NCBI RefSeq assembly: GCF_004361815.1
Contig: NZ_SNWA01000003.1
Location: forward strand, 310,001 to 374,000
Origin: Paraburkholderia sp. BL10I2N1
Lineage (GTDB): Bacteria > Pseudomonadota > Gammaproteobacteria > Burkholderiales > Burkholderiaceae
Direction: 5' to 3'
DNA length: 64,000 nucleotides
Shown: in pieces, positions 27,584 to 37,156 of the stretch
Layout of the letters: the number at the start of each line of letters is the position of its first letter
Position numbering within the stretch: the first letter of the stretch is position 1
The notes under the pieces: model-generated
The model's input: only the letters and a program-made list of their open reading frames with translations
The model's database searches: none
What the model was told of the DNA's origin: nothing
Program-made: the position numbers and the translations under genes

Positions 27584-28524
27584 GGCCGGTCCTCCCAGAG
27601 TTGTTCGAGCCGGCGCATCGCCTCGCGCATCAGTTCAGGCGAGCCGTTCAGATACCACTGGGTATCCGCGACGTGAGCATGGCCGAGGTAGGCTGACAGG
27701 ATGGGCAGACGGCGCTCCGGGTCATCTCCAGACTTGTACCAGCGCACAAGTGCGTTCGTCGCGAAAACGTGTCTCATGTCGTGCAGACGCGGCCCGCGAC
27801 TGTCGGATGCCCCGCGCAAACCAATCTGTCGCGACAATGAATAGAAAGTGCGATGAATCTCACCGACATCCATCCTGTTACCCCAACTGGAAACAAAGAG
27901 ATAGGGGGATACCGGTCGACCCGCCCAGTGATGCTCACGCCGCGTGATGTAGTCCGCGAGCACCTTGCATGTGGAGGCATGCAAAGGAATGAGTCTGGTC
28001 TTTCCGAGCTTCGCGCCTCGGATCGTCAATATCGCCTCCGTCAGATCCACATCCTGAAGCTCGAGATTGCGCACTTCACCCAGGCGCATGCCCGTCACGC
28101 TCAACAGCCCGAACAGGCAATGATAGGTCCATGGCAGCAGTGCACCCCGTTCATAGTGGTATGGCATCTGCAGCGCCGCCTGTAGCAGGCTACGGATCTC
28201 GGCGGCCGAGTATAGGTACGGTCGAGCCCGCTTCGGTCGAAATGGCAATAATCCCGGTGCTGGTATTTCCGTGCGGGGATCGGTAGCACTGCGATATCGC
28301 GCGAACCCACGCAACCAGCTCATTCGTTGCGCCCAGCGGTCGGGCTGGACATTTGCGGGTTGCCGAGCCCAGGCGAGCGCCAACGTCTGCGTAATGTAAG
28401 AAGCTCGATGCTCTTCCATGAACGCGACGAAATCTGGTAGCGCCGTGCTCTCCTCCCTCAATTTGAATCCCAGGCTACGCCTCAGATCGAGGTAATCCTG
28501 AACAGCCTGCCGAAGCGCGTTCAT
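27580..28524 (-). CDS. RIT recombinase B (tyrosine recombinase)
   Basis: 314 residues. Catalytic signatures: Arg I in SVTGMRLGEVRNLEL, the box LHDMRHVFATNAL and AYLGHAHVADTQWYL with Tyr. The start at 28524 overlaps the stop of recombinase A by 4 bp, and its stop overlaps the start of C by 4 bp. The N-terminus (ALRQAVQDYLDLRRSLGFKL) is typical of the middle RIT member. It is complete and probably active. Confidence 0.92.
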   Translation of the reverse strand: MNALRQAVQDYLDLRRSLGFKLREESTALPDFVAFMEEHRASYITQTLALAWARQPANVQPDRWAQRMSWLRGFARYRSATDPRTEIPAPGLLPFRPKRARPYLYSAAEIRSLLQAALQMPYHYERGALLPWTYHCLFGLLSVTGMRLGEVRNLELQDVDLTEAILTIRGAKLGKTRLIPLHASTCKVLADYITRREHHWAGRPVSPYLFVSSWGNRMDVGEIHRTFYSLSRQIGLRGASDSRGPRLHDMRHVFATNALVRWYKSGDDPERRLPILSAYLGHAHVADTQWYLNGSPELMREAMRRLEQLWEDRP

Positions 28525-29759
28525 CGTACACCTCCGGGCCAGGGCAACGCGAGTTCACGCAACGCTTTGATGTCGACCCGAGTGTAGATCATCGTGCTCT
28601 GTGGGTGACGATGACCCAACACCTCGCCAATCTCGCTGAGCGAAGCTCCATGGTTCAGCATCTGGGTAGCCAGTCCGTGGCGGAACTGATGGGCACCCGT
28701 TGTGGGCGCGTCGATGCCGGCGCGCTTAAGTGCACGCCGAACGACGCAGCCGAGACCACTTGGCCCACGAAAGCCGGTGATGTGCGCGCGTGCACGTAAA
28801 AATACGCGGCGACTGGCGCTCTTCGGCCGCCCATGTTGCAAGTAGGCGGCGATGGCTTTGCCGACGTCCGTGGGTAAGGGTAGCTCGATGCGTTGTCCAC
28901 CCTTGGTGCGCACGCTCAGTTGACCTGCGTCCCAGTCGATATCATCGAGCTCGAGGAAGACCACCTCACTGGAGCGCAACCCCAGTCGCGCGAGCAACAG
29001 CAGGATCGCGTAGTCGCGACGACCGACTGCAGTCCGTCGATCGATGCTAGCCAGCAACTTCCGTGTCTGGTCTGCTGAGATTCCCCGGGGAATTGACGGC
29101 ATCGACCAGTTGGCGACCACGGGAACGGCGGCAGCGAGGTCCAGCGTAATGTCGCCGCGATAGCGCAAATAGCGCAGAAAGGATCGCAGGGCAGTGGTCA
29201 TAAGCTTCGCCTGTTTTAAATGCAGTCGTGGCGCCTGAACCTGCACAAAGTGCACGACATCGGCCGCACGTAGTTTCGATAGCATGACCTTCCCGTCGCC
29301 GAAACGATGTTTGAGAAACTCGCGGGCGAACGGCACGTAGTGAATGATCGTGGCTCTGGCGAGAGCTTGAATATTGCGCAAGTACTCCTCGTACTCCTGT
29401 ACACACCCCTCAGCTGGCGAAATCCGAATTGTTGCCATCTGCTCAGGCGGAACCACGCCTTCGCCACGAAGAAAATCAATAAGCTGTCTGAGCGCTGCCC
29501 GATCATCGTTGCGAGGCTGGAAATGCAGGGCACGATAGCGTAAATATCGTGTTGCGTGATCGAAGCCGATGTCCCGTACTTCGACACCTCTCTGTTTAAG
29601 CCATCGACTGAAACATGCGGCGATCCGGACCTTCCGCTTCAGGGACCATACGTTGTAACCCTGCGCGCTGATGGCCTTGGCAAAGGATGATAAATGGGCT
29701 GCGAGTGGACCTTCAGGTTCTCGCGAGAGAACGACCTGATCATGAATGATGTGCTTCAC
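28521..29759 (-). CDS. RIT recombinase A (tyrosine recombinase)
   Basis: 412 residues, the largest and first of the trio. The N-terminal region (HLSSFAKAISAQGYNVWSLK) is followed by a core-binding domain and a catalytic domain with Arg I (LARLGLRSSEVVFLELDDID), the box TGAHQFRHGLATQML and VLGHRHPQSTMIYTRVD with Tyr. The upstream sequence to the right inverted repeat is about 100 bp and should hold the shared promoter. All key residues are intact. Confidence 0.92.
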   Translation of the reverse strand: MKHIIHDQVVLSREPEGPLAAHLSSFAKAISAQGYNVWSLKRKVRIAACFSRWLKQRGVEVRDIGFDHATRYLRYRALHFQPRNDDRAALRQLIDFLRGEGVVPPEQMATIRISPAEGCVQEYEEYLRNIQALARATIIHYVPFAREFLKHRFGDGKVMLSKLRAADVVHFVQVQAPRLHLKQAKLMTTALRSFLRYLRYRGDITLDLAAAVPVVANWSMPSIPRGISADQTRKLLASIDRRTAVGRRDYAILLLLARLGLRSSEVVFLELDDIDWDAGQLSVRTKGGQRIELPLPTDVGKAIAAYLQHGRPKSASRRVFLRARAHITGFRGPSGLGCVVRRALKRAGIDAPTTGAHQFRHGLATQMLNHGASLSEIGEVLGHRHPQSTMIYTRVDIKALRELALPWPGGVR

Positions 29760-29863
29760 GACGAACTCCTTCCCCGACCTGGGGAGCGGGTGGAAGGAGC
29801 CTAGATTATCTCTATCCGGCGTTGCGCATTTGCCCGGGAATACGCGCTATCACGCGACTACAA

Positions 29864-29886
29864 GACATAATCCGGAAGGGTACATA
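29864..29886 (-). repeat. RIT right inverted repeat
   Basis: A perfect reverse complement of the left repeat at 26471-26493. It probably serves as the recombinase binding site. Confidence 0.9.
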
Positions 29887-29917
29887 GTGACGCTTATCTA
29901 CCCAGCGATATAAGCGG

Positions 29918-30079
29918 CACAGTTTTGCGACACACCTGCTCGAACAGAAGGTGGACATCCGCGTGATCCAGGTGCTGCTCGGCCACGCGAAGCTGGAGAA
30001 CACCGCGCTCTACGTTCAGGTGGCCACCGACCTGCTGCACGAGGTCACCAGTCCGCTGGACCGCCTGCCCCCCGAGTAA
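29918..30079 (+). pseudogene. IS91-associated tyrosine recombinase, C-terminal part
   Basis: The frame reads [20 protein letters not shown], then [20 protein letters not shown] and a TAA at 30077-30079. It contains the last His and the nucleophilic Tyr of the recombinase whose N-terminal part ends at 26470. The two pieces are separated by the RIT insertion. Confidence 0.9.
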
Positions 30080-30100
30080 GCCCGCGCCCTGTAGCGCCTC

Positions 30101-31267
30101 ATGCTGGAGGTTGCGGACATCTTCCGCAGTCACGGGCCAGCGTGGCGAGCAACGGCACACCTGAGCCTGGGGCAGCTGAAGGTCATGTCAGCCATCGAAC
30201 AGTGCCGCACCGCGGCGCTGGGTGGGCATGTGCTGCGCTGTTCCGGCTGCGACCACATTGAGGTCGCGTACAACTCCTGCCGCAACCGGCACTGCATGAA
30301 GTGCCAGGCCAGTGCCGCACGCCGCTGGCTCGAGGCGCGCCAGGCCGACCTGCTGCCCGTCGAGTATTACCACGTGGTCTTCACGTTGCCCGCGCCAATC
30401 AGTGCGATCGCCTGGTACAACAAGGCGGTAATCTACGGGCTCCTGTTCGACATCGCCGCCGAAACCCTGCGTACCATCGCCGCAGATCCGCGACACCTGG
30501 GCGCACAGATCGGCGCCACCCTGGTGCTGCACACCTGGGGCTCAGCGCTCACGCATCATCCACACGTGCACGGTATCGTTCCCGGCGGTGGCCTGTCGCC
30601 CGATGGTGAGCGGTGGATCGCCTGCCGCCCCGGCTTCTTCCTGCCGGTGCGTGTGCTCTCGCGCCTGTTCCGCAGGCGCTTCCTCGAAGCACTCGCAGAC
30701 GCACATCGACGCGGCCAGCTGCAGTTCTTCGGCGAGTACACGGGGCTTGCCAATGCGGCTGCCTTTGCGCGATGGCTTGCGCCGCTGCGCACCTGCGAGT
30801 GGGTGGTCTACGCCAAGCGTCCCTTTGCAGGACCGCAAGCGGTACTCGAGTACCTCTCACGCTATACGCACCGCGTCGCGATCTCCAATCAGCGCCTGGT
30901 CGCATTCGATGAACGCGGCGTCACCTTCCGCTGGAAGGACTACCGTGCAACGGGACGCACCCGCTACAAGACCATGACGCTCGAAGCCGGCGAGTTCATG
31001 CGCCGCTTTCTGCTGCATGTGCTGCCCAGCGGCTTCCATCGCATCCGTCACTACGGCCTGCTCGCCAACCCCGTGCGTCGCGCCAGCCTCGCCAAGGTGC
31101 GCGAGTTGCTGCACGTCATGCCCGAGCTCGCCATCCAGCCCGATCCGGAGGTTGCCGTCGCTCCGGTCTTCGTCTGCCGGCACTGCGGTGCGCCAATGAT
31201 CGTCATTGAGATACTGGAACGCACGGCGCCCATTCGCGCACCACCCATGCCACGAGGCGAGACATGA
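30101..31267 (+). CDS. IS91-family HUH transposase
   Basis: 388 residues, starting 22 bp after the recombinase stop. The N-terminal zinc-binding region (HVLRCSGCDHIEVAYNSC, RNRHCMKCQ) is followed by the HUH metal motif HHPHVHGIVPGGG and the helix with the nicking tyrosine (LEYLSRYTHRVAISN). A second Cys/His cluster lies near the C-terminus (VFVCRHCGAPM). It nicks and spreads the element by rolling-circle transposition. It is intact and may act without the split recombinase. Confidence 0.95.
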   Translation: MLEVADIFRSHGPAWRATAHLSLGQLKVMSAIEQCRTAALGGHVLRCSGCDHIEVAYNSCRNRHCMKCQASAARRWLEARQADLLPVEYYHVVFTLPAPISAIAWYNKAVIYGLLFDIAAETLRTIAADPRHLGAQIGATLVLHTWGSALTHHPHVHGIVPGGGLSPDGERWIACRPGFFLPVRVLSRLFRRRFLEALADAHRRGQLQFFGEYTGLANAAAFARWLAPLRTCEWVVYAKRPFAGPQAVLEYLSRYTHRVAISNQRLVAFDERGVTFRWKDYRATGRTRYKTMTLEAGEFMRRFLLHVLPSGFHRIRHYGLLANPVRRASLAKVRELLHVMPELAIQPDPEVAVAPVFVCRHCGAPMIVIEILERTAPIRAPPMPRGET

Positions 31268-31809
31268 GCGTAACGCTTCCTGCACCTTCAACCCGACCGT
31301 CGGCTTTGCGGCAACGCGGCCCACGAGCGGACGTCTGCGCCTGTCGCCTCGCGCAGTCCCTCGCACGTCCGCCTTGCCGCCACAACTGCGCCACTGCACC
31401 GCTTCATCACTGCGTCAGCGCGCATCCAGCATCCCACCGCACCACGCATCCATCAACATTGCTGGCCATTCCGGCCTATCAATCGCCATAGCATCCAGGA
31501 CTCCGACCGTATCGGAGCACTCCGCGGTTTCCTCCATCGAGGCTCGTTCGACGCCTGCCAGCGACGCACGGTGGCGCACTCACATTCCTGCGGGCGATGG
31601 CAGGCATCGACCAACCCTAAACGCACTCTGCCTGTCGCGGCCGACGACAGGCGTCCCCGCTTCTGCCGATTGTGCGAGATCCACGACTGGCCGTTTCTCT
31701 GCGCGATGGACACTGTTGAAAATCGGCTGTTTTGCGCTGCATCAAAGCGGCTTGAACGCAAGCATCTTCCAAGCCCAACGCGGGCATACGGTGACAGCCC
31801 CCTGGCGTT
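31268..31809. other. Probable IS91 terminal region, no gene
   Basis: GC-rich, with open frames lacking any recognisable motif. By position it should include the replication-origin or termination end of the IS91-like element. Confidence 0.4.
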
Positions 31810-32442
31810 TCAGGCAACCGGCTTGCGCCACACGCTGGCTAGCCACGGCTGCCGCTCACGCGGCAAGCCGGCGGGCCGGTAATAGTGCTCAATTTCGACG
31901 AAGCCCGCGTCCGCCATATATCGGCGCCATGCTTCGAGATCATGGAAGACGCCGTAGCGGCCGTGGCTCCAGCCTTCCTGATTCGTGCCGCGCGGGTTGG
32001 AGCTGAACAGCACGCCGCCGAGCTTCAGTGTCGCGTGCAATTGCCGCAACACGCGCGGCAACGCCTGACTCGGGACATGGAACAGCGCGGCGTTGGCGAA
32101 AATGCCGTCAAAGTGCGCGGCCGGCAAATCGAGATGCAGGAAATCCTGCTGCCAGACGTCGCAGCCAGTCGCGTCACGCGCCATTGCAACGAAGCGCTCG
32201 GCGCCATCGAGGCCGACCGCGCAATGGCCGAGTGTAGTGAAGGCCTTGAGATCTCGCCCCGGCCCGCAGCCGAAATCCAGGATCGTAAGAGGCGGCTCGA
32301 CTTCGATATGGTGCAGCAGCGCCGCGATGTTCTGCGTGACGTCGTGGTCGTACGTGCCGCTGCGGAAATCTTCCGCGTGCGCGTCGTAGTGCTGCAACGT
32401 GACGGCACTGATTTTATCGAGGTCGCGGGGGTCGAGTACCAT
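31810..32442 (-). CDS. Class I SAM-dependent methyltransferase
   Basis: From the ATG at 32442 the product is 210 residues. Motif I is ILDFGCGPGRDLKAF (about residues 52-66), followed by the acidic end of the second strand (AVGLDGAERFVAMAR), motif IV (FDGIFANAALFHVP) and LGGVLFSSNPRG. This is a small-molecule or unspecified methyltransferase of the UbiE/Methyltransf_11-25 type. There is no domain pointing to a specific substrate. The frame is open to 32499, but the ATG at 32442 fits the family start. It stands alone. Confidence 0.85.
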   Translation of the reverse strand: MVLDPRDLDKISAVTLQHYDAHAEDFRSGTYDHDVTQNIAALLHHIEVEPPLTILDFGCGPGRDLKAFTTLGHCAVGLDGAERFVAMARDATGCDVWQQDFLHLDLPAAHFDGIFANAALFHVPSQALPRVLRQLHATLKLGGVLFSSNPRGTNQEGWSHGRYGVFHDLEAWRRYMADAGFVEIEHYYRPAGLPRERQPWLASVWRKPVA

Positions 32443-32901
32443 GCGGGAAGTATATCTCGGGGCATTTCCCGCACGACTACGTCGTACTTCCGGTGTCATC
32501 GGTCGTGGTCGGTTGCGTGCCGAACAGGATGAACAACGCGATTCCGTGTGCGCAACTGATTCCTCTTGGGTTTCCGAGGAAAGCGCACGGTATCAGGCGA
32601 ACGGCTGGAGATGGCCGTACCTTGCCGATCGTCGTGCGATCGACCCGTGCGTGCCACGAGCGGCAGCACGCGACCCACATCAGCCCTTCGGGCCGGCGGG
32701 ACATAAATGGCGGCTTCCGGAGTGCTTCGGACATCCGTCTTCGCACAGGCCGCTGCCGCACTTCGGCCATAGCGGCCGTTCGTGTGGGCGTGGCGATACG
32801 TTGTCGCGAACGGCCGCAATGGAGAAAGTCGAACACCTCCACGCGACCTTTTTCGGTCACCGGTTCGTGCGACACTTCAGCGGCAGCTTCTGCTCAGTAC
32901 T
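32443..32901. other. Intergenic with short GC-rich repeats
   Basis: Phrases such as GGCCGTTCGTGTGGGCGTGG (32786-32805) belong to the same style of degenerate non-coding repeat as at 23.9, 25.0 and 38.8 kb. No gene is seen. Confidence 0.4.
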
Positions 32902-33159
32902 CTAGTTGAACATTTCCGGCCGTAAGTCGCTCACCTCGATGATCACATCGGCCGGCAGGTTCGCCCGGCGTGCGGCGGCGCGGATGGCTTCGGCGTTGGG
33001 CGCCTCATACAGACAATAAGTCTTCTTCTTGTCCGCGCTGAGAAACGAAAAGAGCCACTCGACACCCTCCTCGTCGTTGATCTGCTTCACGGCTTCCGCA
33101 CTTTCGCCGGTGAGCTCGAGCTGTTCTGCGAAGTTTCGTTCAATCATAAAACGTGGCAT
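32902..33159 (-). CDS. DUF4242 (SCO4226-type) small protein
   Basis: The ATG at 33159 follows AAGGAGAATCCC. The 85-residue product begins MPRFMIERNF and contains VEWLFSFLSADKKKTYCLYEAP and AIRAAARRANLPADVIIEV. This is the DUF4242 signature; members include a nickel-binding ferredoxin-like protein. It is complete. It lies 59 bp after the large cyclase gene on the same strand, so the two could share a transcript, and a sensor or effector link is possible but unproved. Confidence 0.85.
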   Translation of the reverse strand: MPRFMIERNFAEQLELTGESAEAVKQINDEEGVEWLFSFLSADKKKTYCLYEAPNAEAIRAAARRANLPADVIIEVSDLRPEMFN

Positions 33160-33218
33160 GGGATTCTCCTTGAGTAGCGGCTGCATCGTTGCACTTCGAA
33201 CCGCGCGATAGTCGTCTG

Positions 33219-36200
33219 CTAATTTCTGAGCCCTGTGCTTGCCTGAGCGCCACCGATGCGTTCGACGAGAGCGAACATCTTCAGTTCTTTGGCTGCTGCA
33301 GCCGCCGTGGCGAGCAGGTCTTGCGCTCGTGCTCTGTCTTCGACGCGATTGCGCGCTGACAGCATGAGCGCGAATTCGTGCCGGCCATGTGCAAGCCAGG
33401 GCCACGCTCGCAAGCGCTCGTCCATGCGCAGCGCGTATTCGAAATGCTCTTCGGCGGCGGACCAATCTCCCAGAGCATTGGCGAGCATGCCGAGATACCG
33501 GGCCGCAGATCCGCAGCACAGCGTGAAAACAGGAACGGTGACGACCTGATCCCGGAACGGCAGGAGAAGGGCATAAACCCGGTTGGCATGCTCGACGTCC
33601 CGGAGCCGTGCAGCAACCTCCGCCAGATACGTCAACGTGACAAGCCGCTTGCTGTCCACGGGAATGCTGGATTCCGATTCCGCAAGGCGATCGAGACTGT
33701 CGCGGGCCTGCGCTTCGAAGCCGAGATCGCTGCAGATCAGCATGAGTCCGGGCCGCCACGTAGAGTCCTCGGAATGCTCGTCGACGAACCGCTTGAAGAG
33801 CGGCGCTACTTCGGCGAGCCGACCTTGTTCGCGGCGTATCGTGAACATCTGCATGCCATAGACGCCCGATGCTAGTGTCGCGTCGACGGTCTGCGCCATC
33901 TGCAACGATTCTCGCGCCTTGTGCTCCGCCACGGCGAAGTCCCCGACGAGTATGGCCCGCATCGCCTGCGCACCCGTCACACACCACTTGTCGACGAAGT
34001 GCTGCCCACTGGCGGCAATCTGCCGATACCTTTCCAGCGCGCTCTCGAAGCGCTCCACGTCGCCGATCTCCAGGTAACCGGCGAGACATCGAGCGCATGC
34101 GTGACCTATGGTGTGTGCGTCACCGAGAGCTTCTGCAATCTGCCTCAACTCCTGCAACGCGCTTTCACGCTCCGCAAACTTGTCCGCAGGCAAAGGGCGA
34201 GCTCCGATATGCATCATGTCGCACACCAATGCGTCGAACAGGCTCGGCAAGTCGTTCAGGCGTCTCGCCAGAGCGACAGCCTCCAAAACCAGTTCGTCAG
34301 CTTGTCCACGTGCACCGGTCATGTGAGCGGTGCGGACCAGGCGACTCAACAGGCGACAGCGCTCGACCGACTCGTCGGTGCCGATCAAGGCGAGCGCCTC
34401 CTCGAGCAAGGAAAGCGATGCTTTGCCGGAGCCTTCGAGGAACGTCTCGGCAGTGTCGAACCCCAACGCCGCCTGCACAAGAAACGACGGGAGCGCTTGC
34501 TCGCGGGCAATGTGCGCCGCCTGCCGGTAGGTCGCTATCGCCTCGCGGCGGCCCAACCTGAGCTCCGCTCCGCCTCTTGTCAGCAGCAGAGGCACCAGGT
34601 GGGCGGCCCGATCCTGATCACTGTAAGAACATCGGTTCATCAGTTCAAGCCCACGCTGCGTATGAGCGATAGCCTCCTCGTAGGCCGCGCCCGAAAGCGC
34701 CCGTTCTCCGGCACGCTGCCAGTAGCCGATTGCACGATCCGGCAGGTCGGCCGCAGTGAAGTTCTGGGCGATCAGTTCGGGTTGCCGCTCCGCGACTTCC
34801 GGAAAATGGTCCTCTAGAGCAGTGGCGATCAGCGCATGGTATTGACGGCGGCGCGCAAGCAGCAGGGATTGGTACGCGATCTCCTGGATCAGCGCGTGCC
34901 GAAACAGATACGCGTCTCCCTCCGCGGGCGTACCCGAAGCAGGAACGATGATTTCGGCTGTAATCAGGCTGTCGAGCGTTTCCTGCAGTTCGTTCTCTGA
35001 CCTGGACGCAATCAGGCCAAGCAACCTCCGGCCGAACTCCCGCCCCACTGTGGCCGCAATCTGGGCGGTTTCCTTGACGGTTGGCTCCAGCCGGTCGAGC
35101 TGCGATAGCAGCGAGCCCTGCAGCGTGTCCGGAATCGCAATTGTCTGCGGCGCTCCTTTCAACTCGTAGCTGATGCCGGCATCCTGCAACAAATCGCCCT
35201 GAAGGACGGTCTTCGTAAGCTCCTCGACGAAAAGCGGCACGCCGTCCGTTTTGGAGACGATCTGATCGAGTATGAGACGCGGAAGCCGCTTTCCATCGGT
35301 CAGCCGTTCGATCATCGCGATGCAATCGCGGCGCGAGAGCCGATCGAGGTTGACCTGTACGAGATGGGGGTAAGTCCATCCCGGTTCGAACTCGGGCCGC
35401 GCCGTGAGCAGTACCAGCAGCGGGGCGGCCACCAGCCGCTCGAGGACGAGCCGAACGAACTCGAGGGATGACGGATCGATCCAGTGAGCGTCCTCGACGA
35501 CCACGAGCACCGGCTGAACGCGCGTCGACTTTTCGATGATGGCGACGAGCACGTCCAGCGTCCGGCGTTTGAAGGAAGGCGATGAGGCATCGATTGCCGG
35601 ATGGCGCGCGCCGGCCGGAATTCCGAGCAAGGTCGTAAGCACGAGAAGCGTCTCGTCGACATCTACTCCGAGCCTTGCGAATTCGGCCTCCAGCCGTTCC
35701 AGATCCGAAGCGTCGGGCGCGTAGGGACCGAGGCCAAAGGCGCGCTGTAGCCAGCGTAGTACCGGCCAAAAAGGGCTGTTGTGGTAGTACGCGGAACAGT
35801 GGAGCGAAACGACCGCATGGGTGTCTTCACTGATGCTATCTCCGAATGCCCGCAACACGCGAGATTTTCCGATTCCCGGCTCACCGATCAACAGCACGCA
35901 GCGCATTTCGCCGTCGACGCTTTGCTTCCAGCGTTGCCGGACCATGTCGAGTTCCGCGGCCCGGCCGATGAGCGGTGTCACGCCGTGGACCGCCCTGATT
36001 TCGAAGCGGTCGACCGCATCCGTTTGCGCCAGCACGCGTTGGACCCGAACCGGACCGGAGACCCCTTTCAGTTCTTGCCAACCGAGGTCTTCGAGCAGGA
36101 ACGATCCTTCGATCAGGCGTTTGGTGGCCGGGCCCACGACGATCGCGTCGGGCGGAGCGAGCGACTGCAGCCTTGCGGCGACGTTTGCCGCCTCTCCGAC

Positions 36201-36842
36201 GATCGCCTGGTGATCCCGCGTAGATCCAGCGCCAATCGCGCCGGCGACGACAAGTCCCGTCTCGATCCCGATACGCACCTGCAGGCGTACGCCGTGCTCA
36301 ACTTCGATGCGATCGTTGGCCTCGTGAAGCGCCGAAATGGTGGCGAGAGCGGAGAGTACCGCGCGCACGGCATCGTCTTCGTGCGCACTCGGGTAGCCAA
36401 AGTAAACGAGCAGTCCGTCACCGATATAAAGCGCGATGTGACCTTCATGAGCTTCGATCGCGCTTGCACAGACTTGATGGTAAATCCCTAGCAGGCGCCG
36501 CATGTCCTCGGGATCGAATCGTTCCGCGAGCGCTGTCGAATCGATCAGATCGATGAACATCACGGTAAGCTGCCGCCTCTCGGCCTCGACGGTTCCGGAC
36601 GCAGGCGGCGCCGGTGCGTCTCCTCGTTCCTTCGCCCGTTCGAGCGATCGCGTGCAGCTTTCGGTCAGTGCCGCAAGCCCTTTCGCCAGCCGCTTGCGGT
36701 CGCCGAGCGTCAGGCCGAGCTCCTTCAAGTCGCCCTCGGAAAGGTCGCCGAGCACATCCCAGTCGATCCCTTGCAAGGCGAACTTCGCAGCGTGCTCACC
36801 GAGGCCAATCTGCACCAACCATGTCGTCAGATCGTCGCTCAT
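33219..36842 (-). CDS. SAM-domain adenylate cyclase / AAA ATPase / TPR regulator
   Basis: 1207 residues. Residues 1-60 form a SAM domain. Residues 90-270 are a class III nucleotide cyclase domain with both metal-binding Asp (D98 in FIDLIDSTA, D142 in YIGDGLLVYF). Residues 290-650 are an ATPase module with Walker A GEPGIGKS (320-327) and a Walker B-like VLVVVEDAHWID. The remainder is TPR-like helices. Such multidomain proteins combine a cyclase and a STAND-type ATPase and are thought to be signalling proteins. It is complete, with all catalytic Asp kept. DUF4242 and methyltransferase genes follow on the same strand. Confidence 0.9.
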   Translation of the reverse strand: MSDDLTTWLVQIGLGEHAAKFALQGIDWDVLGDLSEGDLKELGLTLGDRKRLAKGLAALTESCTRSLERAKERGDAPAPPASGTVEAERRQLTVMFIDLIDSTALAERFDPEDMRRLLGIYHQVCASAIEAHEGHIALYIGDGLLVYFGYPSAHEDDAVRAVLSALATISALHEANDRIEVEHGVRLQVRIGIETGLVVAGAIGAGSTRDHQAIVGEAANVAARLQSLAPPDAIVVGPATKRLIEGSFLLEDLGWQELKGVSGPVRVQRVLAQTDAVDRFEIRAVHGVTPLIGRAAELDMVRQRWKQSVDGEMRCVLLIGEPGIGKSRVLRAFGDSISEDTHAVVSLHCSAYYHNSPFWPVLRWLQRAFGLGPYAPDASDLERLEAEFARLGVDVDETLLVLTTLLGIPAGARHPAIDASSPSFKRRTLDVLVAIIEKSTRVQPVLVVVEDAHWIDPSSLEFVRLVLERLVAAPLLVLLTARPEFEPGWTYPHLVQVNLDRLSRRDCIAMIERLTDGKRLPRLILDQIVSKTDGVPLFVEELTKTVLQGDLLQDAGISYELKGAPQTIAIPDTLQGSLLSQLDRLEPTVKETAQIAATVGREFGRRLLGLIASRSENELQETLDSLITAEIIVPASGTPAEGDAYLFRHALIQEIAYQSLLLARRRQYHALIATALEDHFPEVAERQPELIAQNFTAADLPDRAIGYWQRAGERALSGAAYEEAIAHTQRGLELMNRCSYSDQDRAAHLVPLLLTRGGAELRLGRREAIATYRQAAHIAREQALPSFLVQAALGFDTAETFLEGSGKASLSLLEEALALIGTDESVERCRLLSRLVRTAHMTGARGQADELVLEAVALARRLNDLPSLFDALVCDMMHIGARPLPADKFAERESALQELRQIAEALGDAHTIGHACARCLAGYLEIGDVERFESALERYRQIAASGQHFVDKWCVTGAQAMRAILVGDFAVAEHKARESLQMAQTVDATLASGVYGMQMFTIRREQGRLAEVAPLFKRFVDEHSEDSTWRPGLMLICSDLGFEAQARDSLDRLAESESSIPVDSKRLVTLTYLAEVAARLRDVEHANRVYALLLPFRDQVVTVPVFTLCCGSAARYLGMLANALGDWSAAEEHFEYALRMDERLRAWPWLAHGRHEFALMLSARNRVEDRARAQDLLATAAAAAKELKMFALVERIGGAQASTGLRN

Positions 36843-37156
36843 TGCCAGATCTCTGGTGTACCGTCCAAGACTATGATCGGCGAGGTAATGCTACTTGTCC
36901 ATGCGCCTTCGCGCCCATTCCAATGATTGCTTGATTAGGCGCCGGGCATGGCGGGCGCGTACGGCGGGATCGATTAAGTAATAGCAACGAACATTGCATA
37001 TGGCGCCATTGCCATATCGTTCCCAAAGGCAGGGTTTACGTTCATTTGTGTTCAGACAACAACCTCGTTTACTACGTGGAAGCAAAAGCTTTCAAATGTA
37101 TTTTTTCATACTTAATCATCGCTTGGAGTCGGTTCGTTCCCAGACGGAGGGATGTC
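36843..37156. other. Divergent promoter region
   Basis: An AT-richer segment at about 36960-37110 separates the minus-strand cyclase gene from the plus-strand oxidoreductase gene and should contain both promoters. No gene is seen. Confidence 0.5.

Larger units (their letters stand above)
26471..29915 (-). mobile_element. RIT (recombinase in trio) element
   Basis: Three tyrosine recombinase genes overlap by 4 bp each and lie between perfect 23-bp inverted repeats (26471-26493 and 29864-29886; tip TATGTACCCTTCCGG). GGCAC flanks the unit on both sides (26466-26470 and 29916-29920). This is the architecture described for RIT elements of beta-proteobacteria. The right side carries about 29 extra bases (29887-29915) beyond the repeat. 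A second, inner copy of the GACATAAT motif lies near 26565. Confidence 0.9.
25754..31267 (+). mobile_element. IS91-like element (recombinase plus HUH transposase), interrupted
   Basis: The coordinates are the minimal extent: a tyrosine recombinase gene followed by an IS91-type transposase on the same strand, the layout of the IS91 subgroup with an accessory integrase. The recombinase gene is split by a RIT element at 26471-29915. Ends (oriIS/terIS) were not pinpointed; they should lie just before 25754 and beyond 31267. Confidence 0.8.

Noticed and set aside
33869..34817. Long plus-strand frames opposite the cyclase gene
   Set aside because: They lie antisense to well-supported ATPase/TPR codons and show no motifs; typical GC-rich mirror frames.
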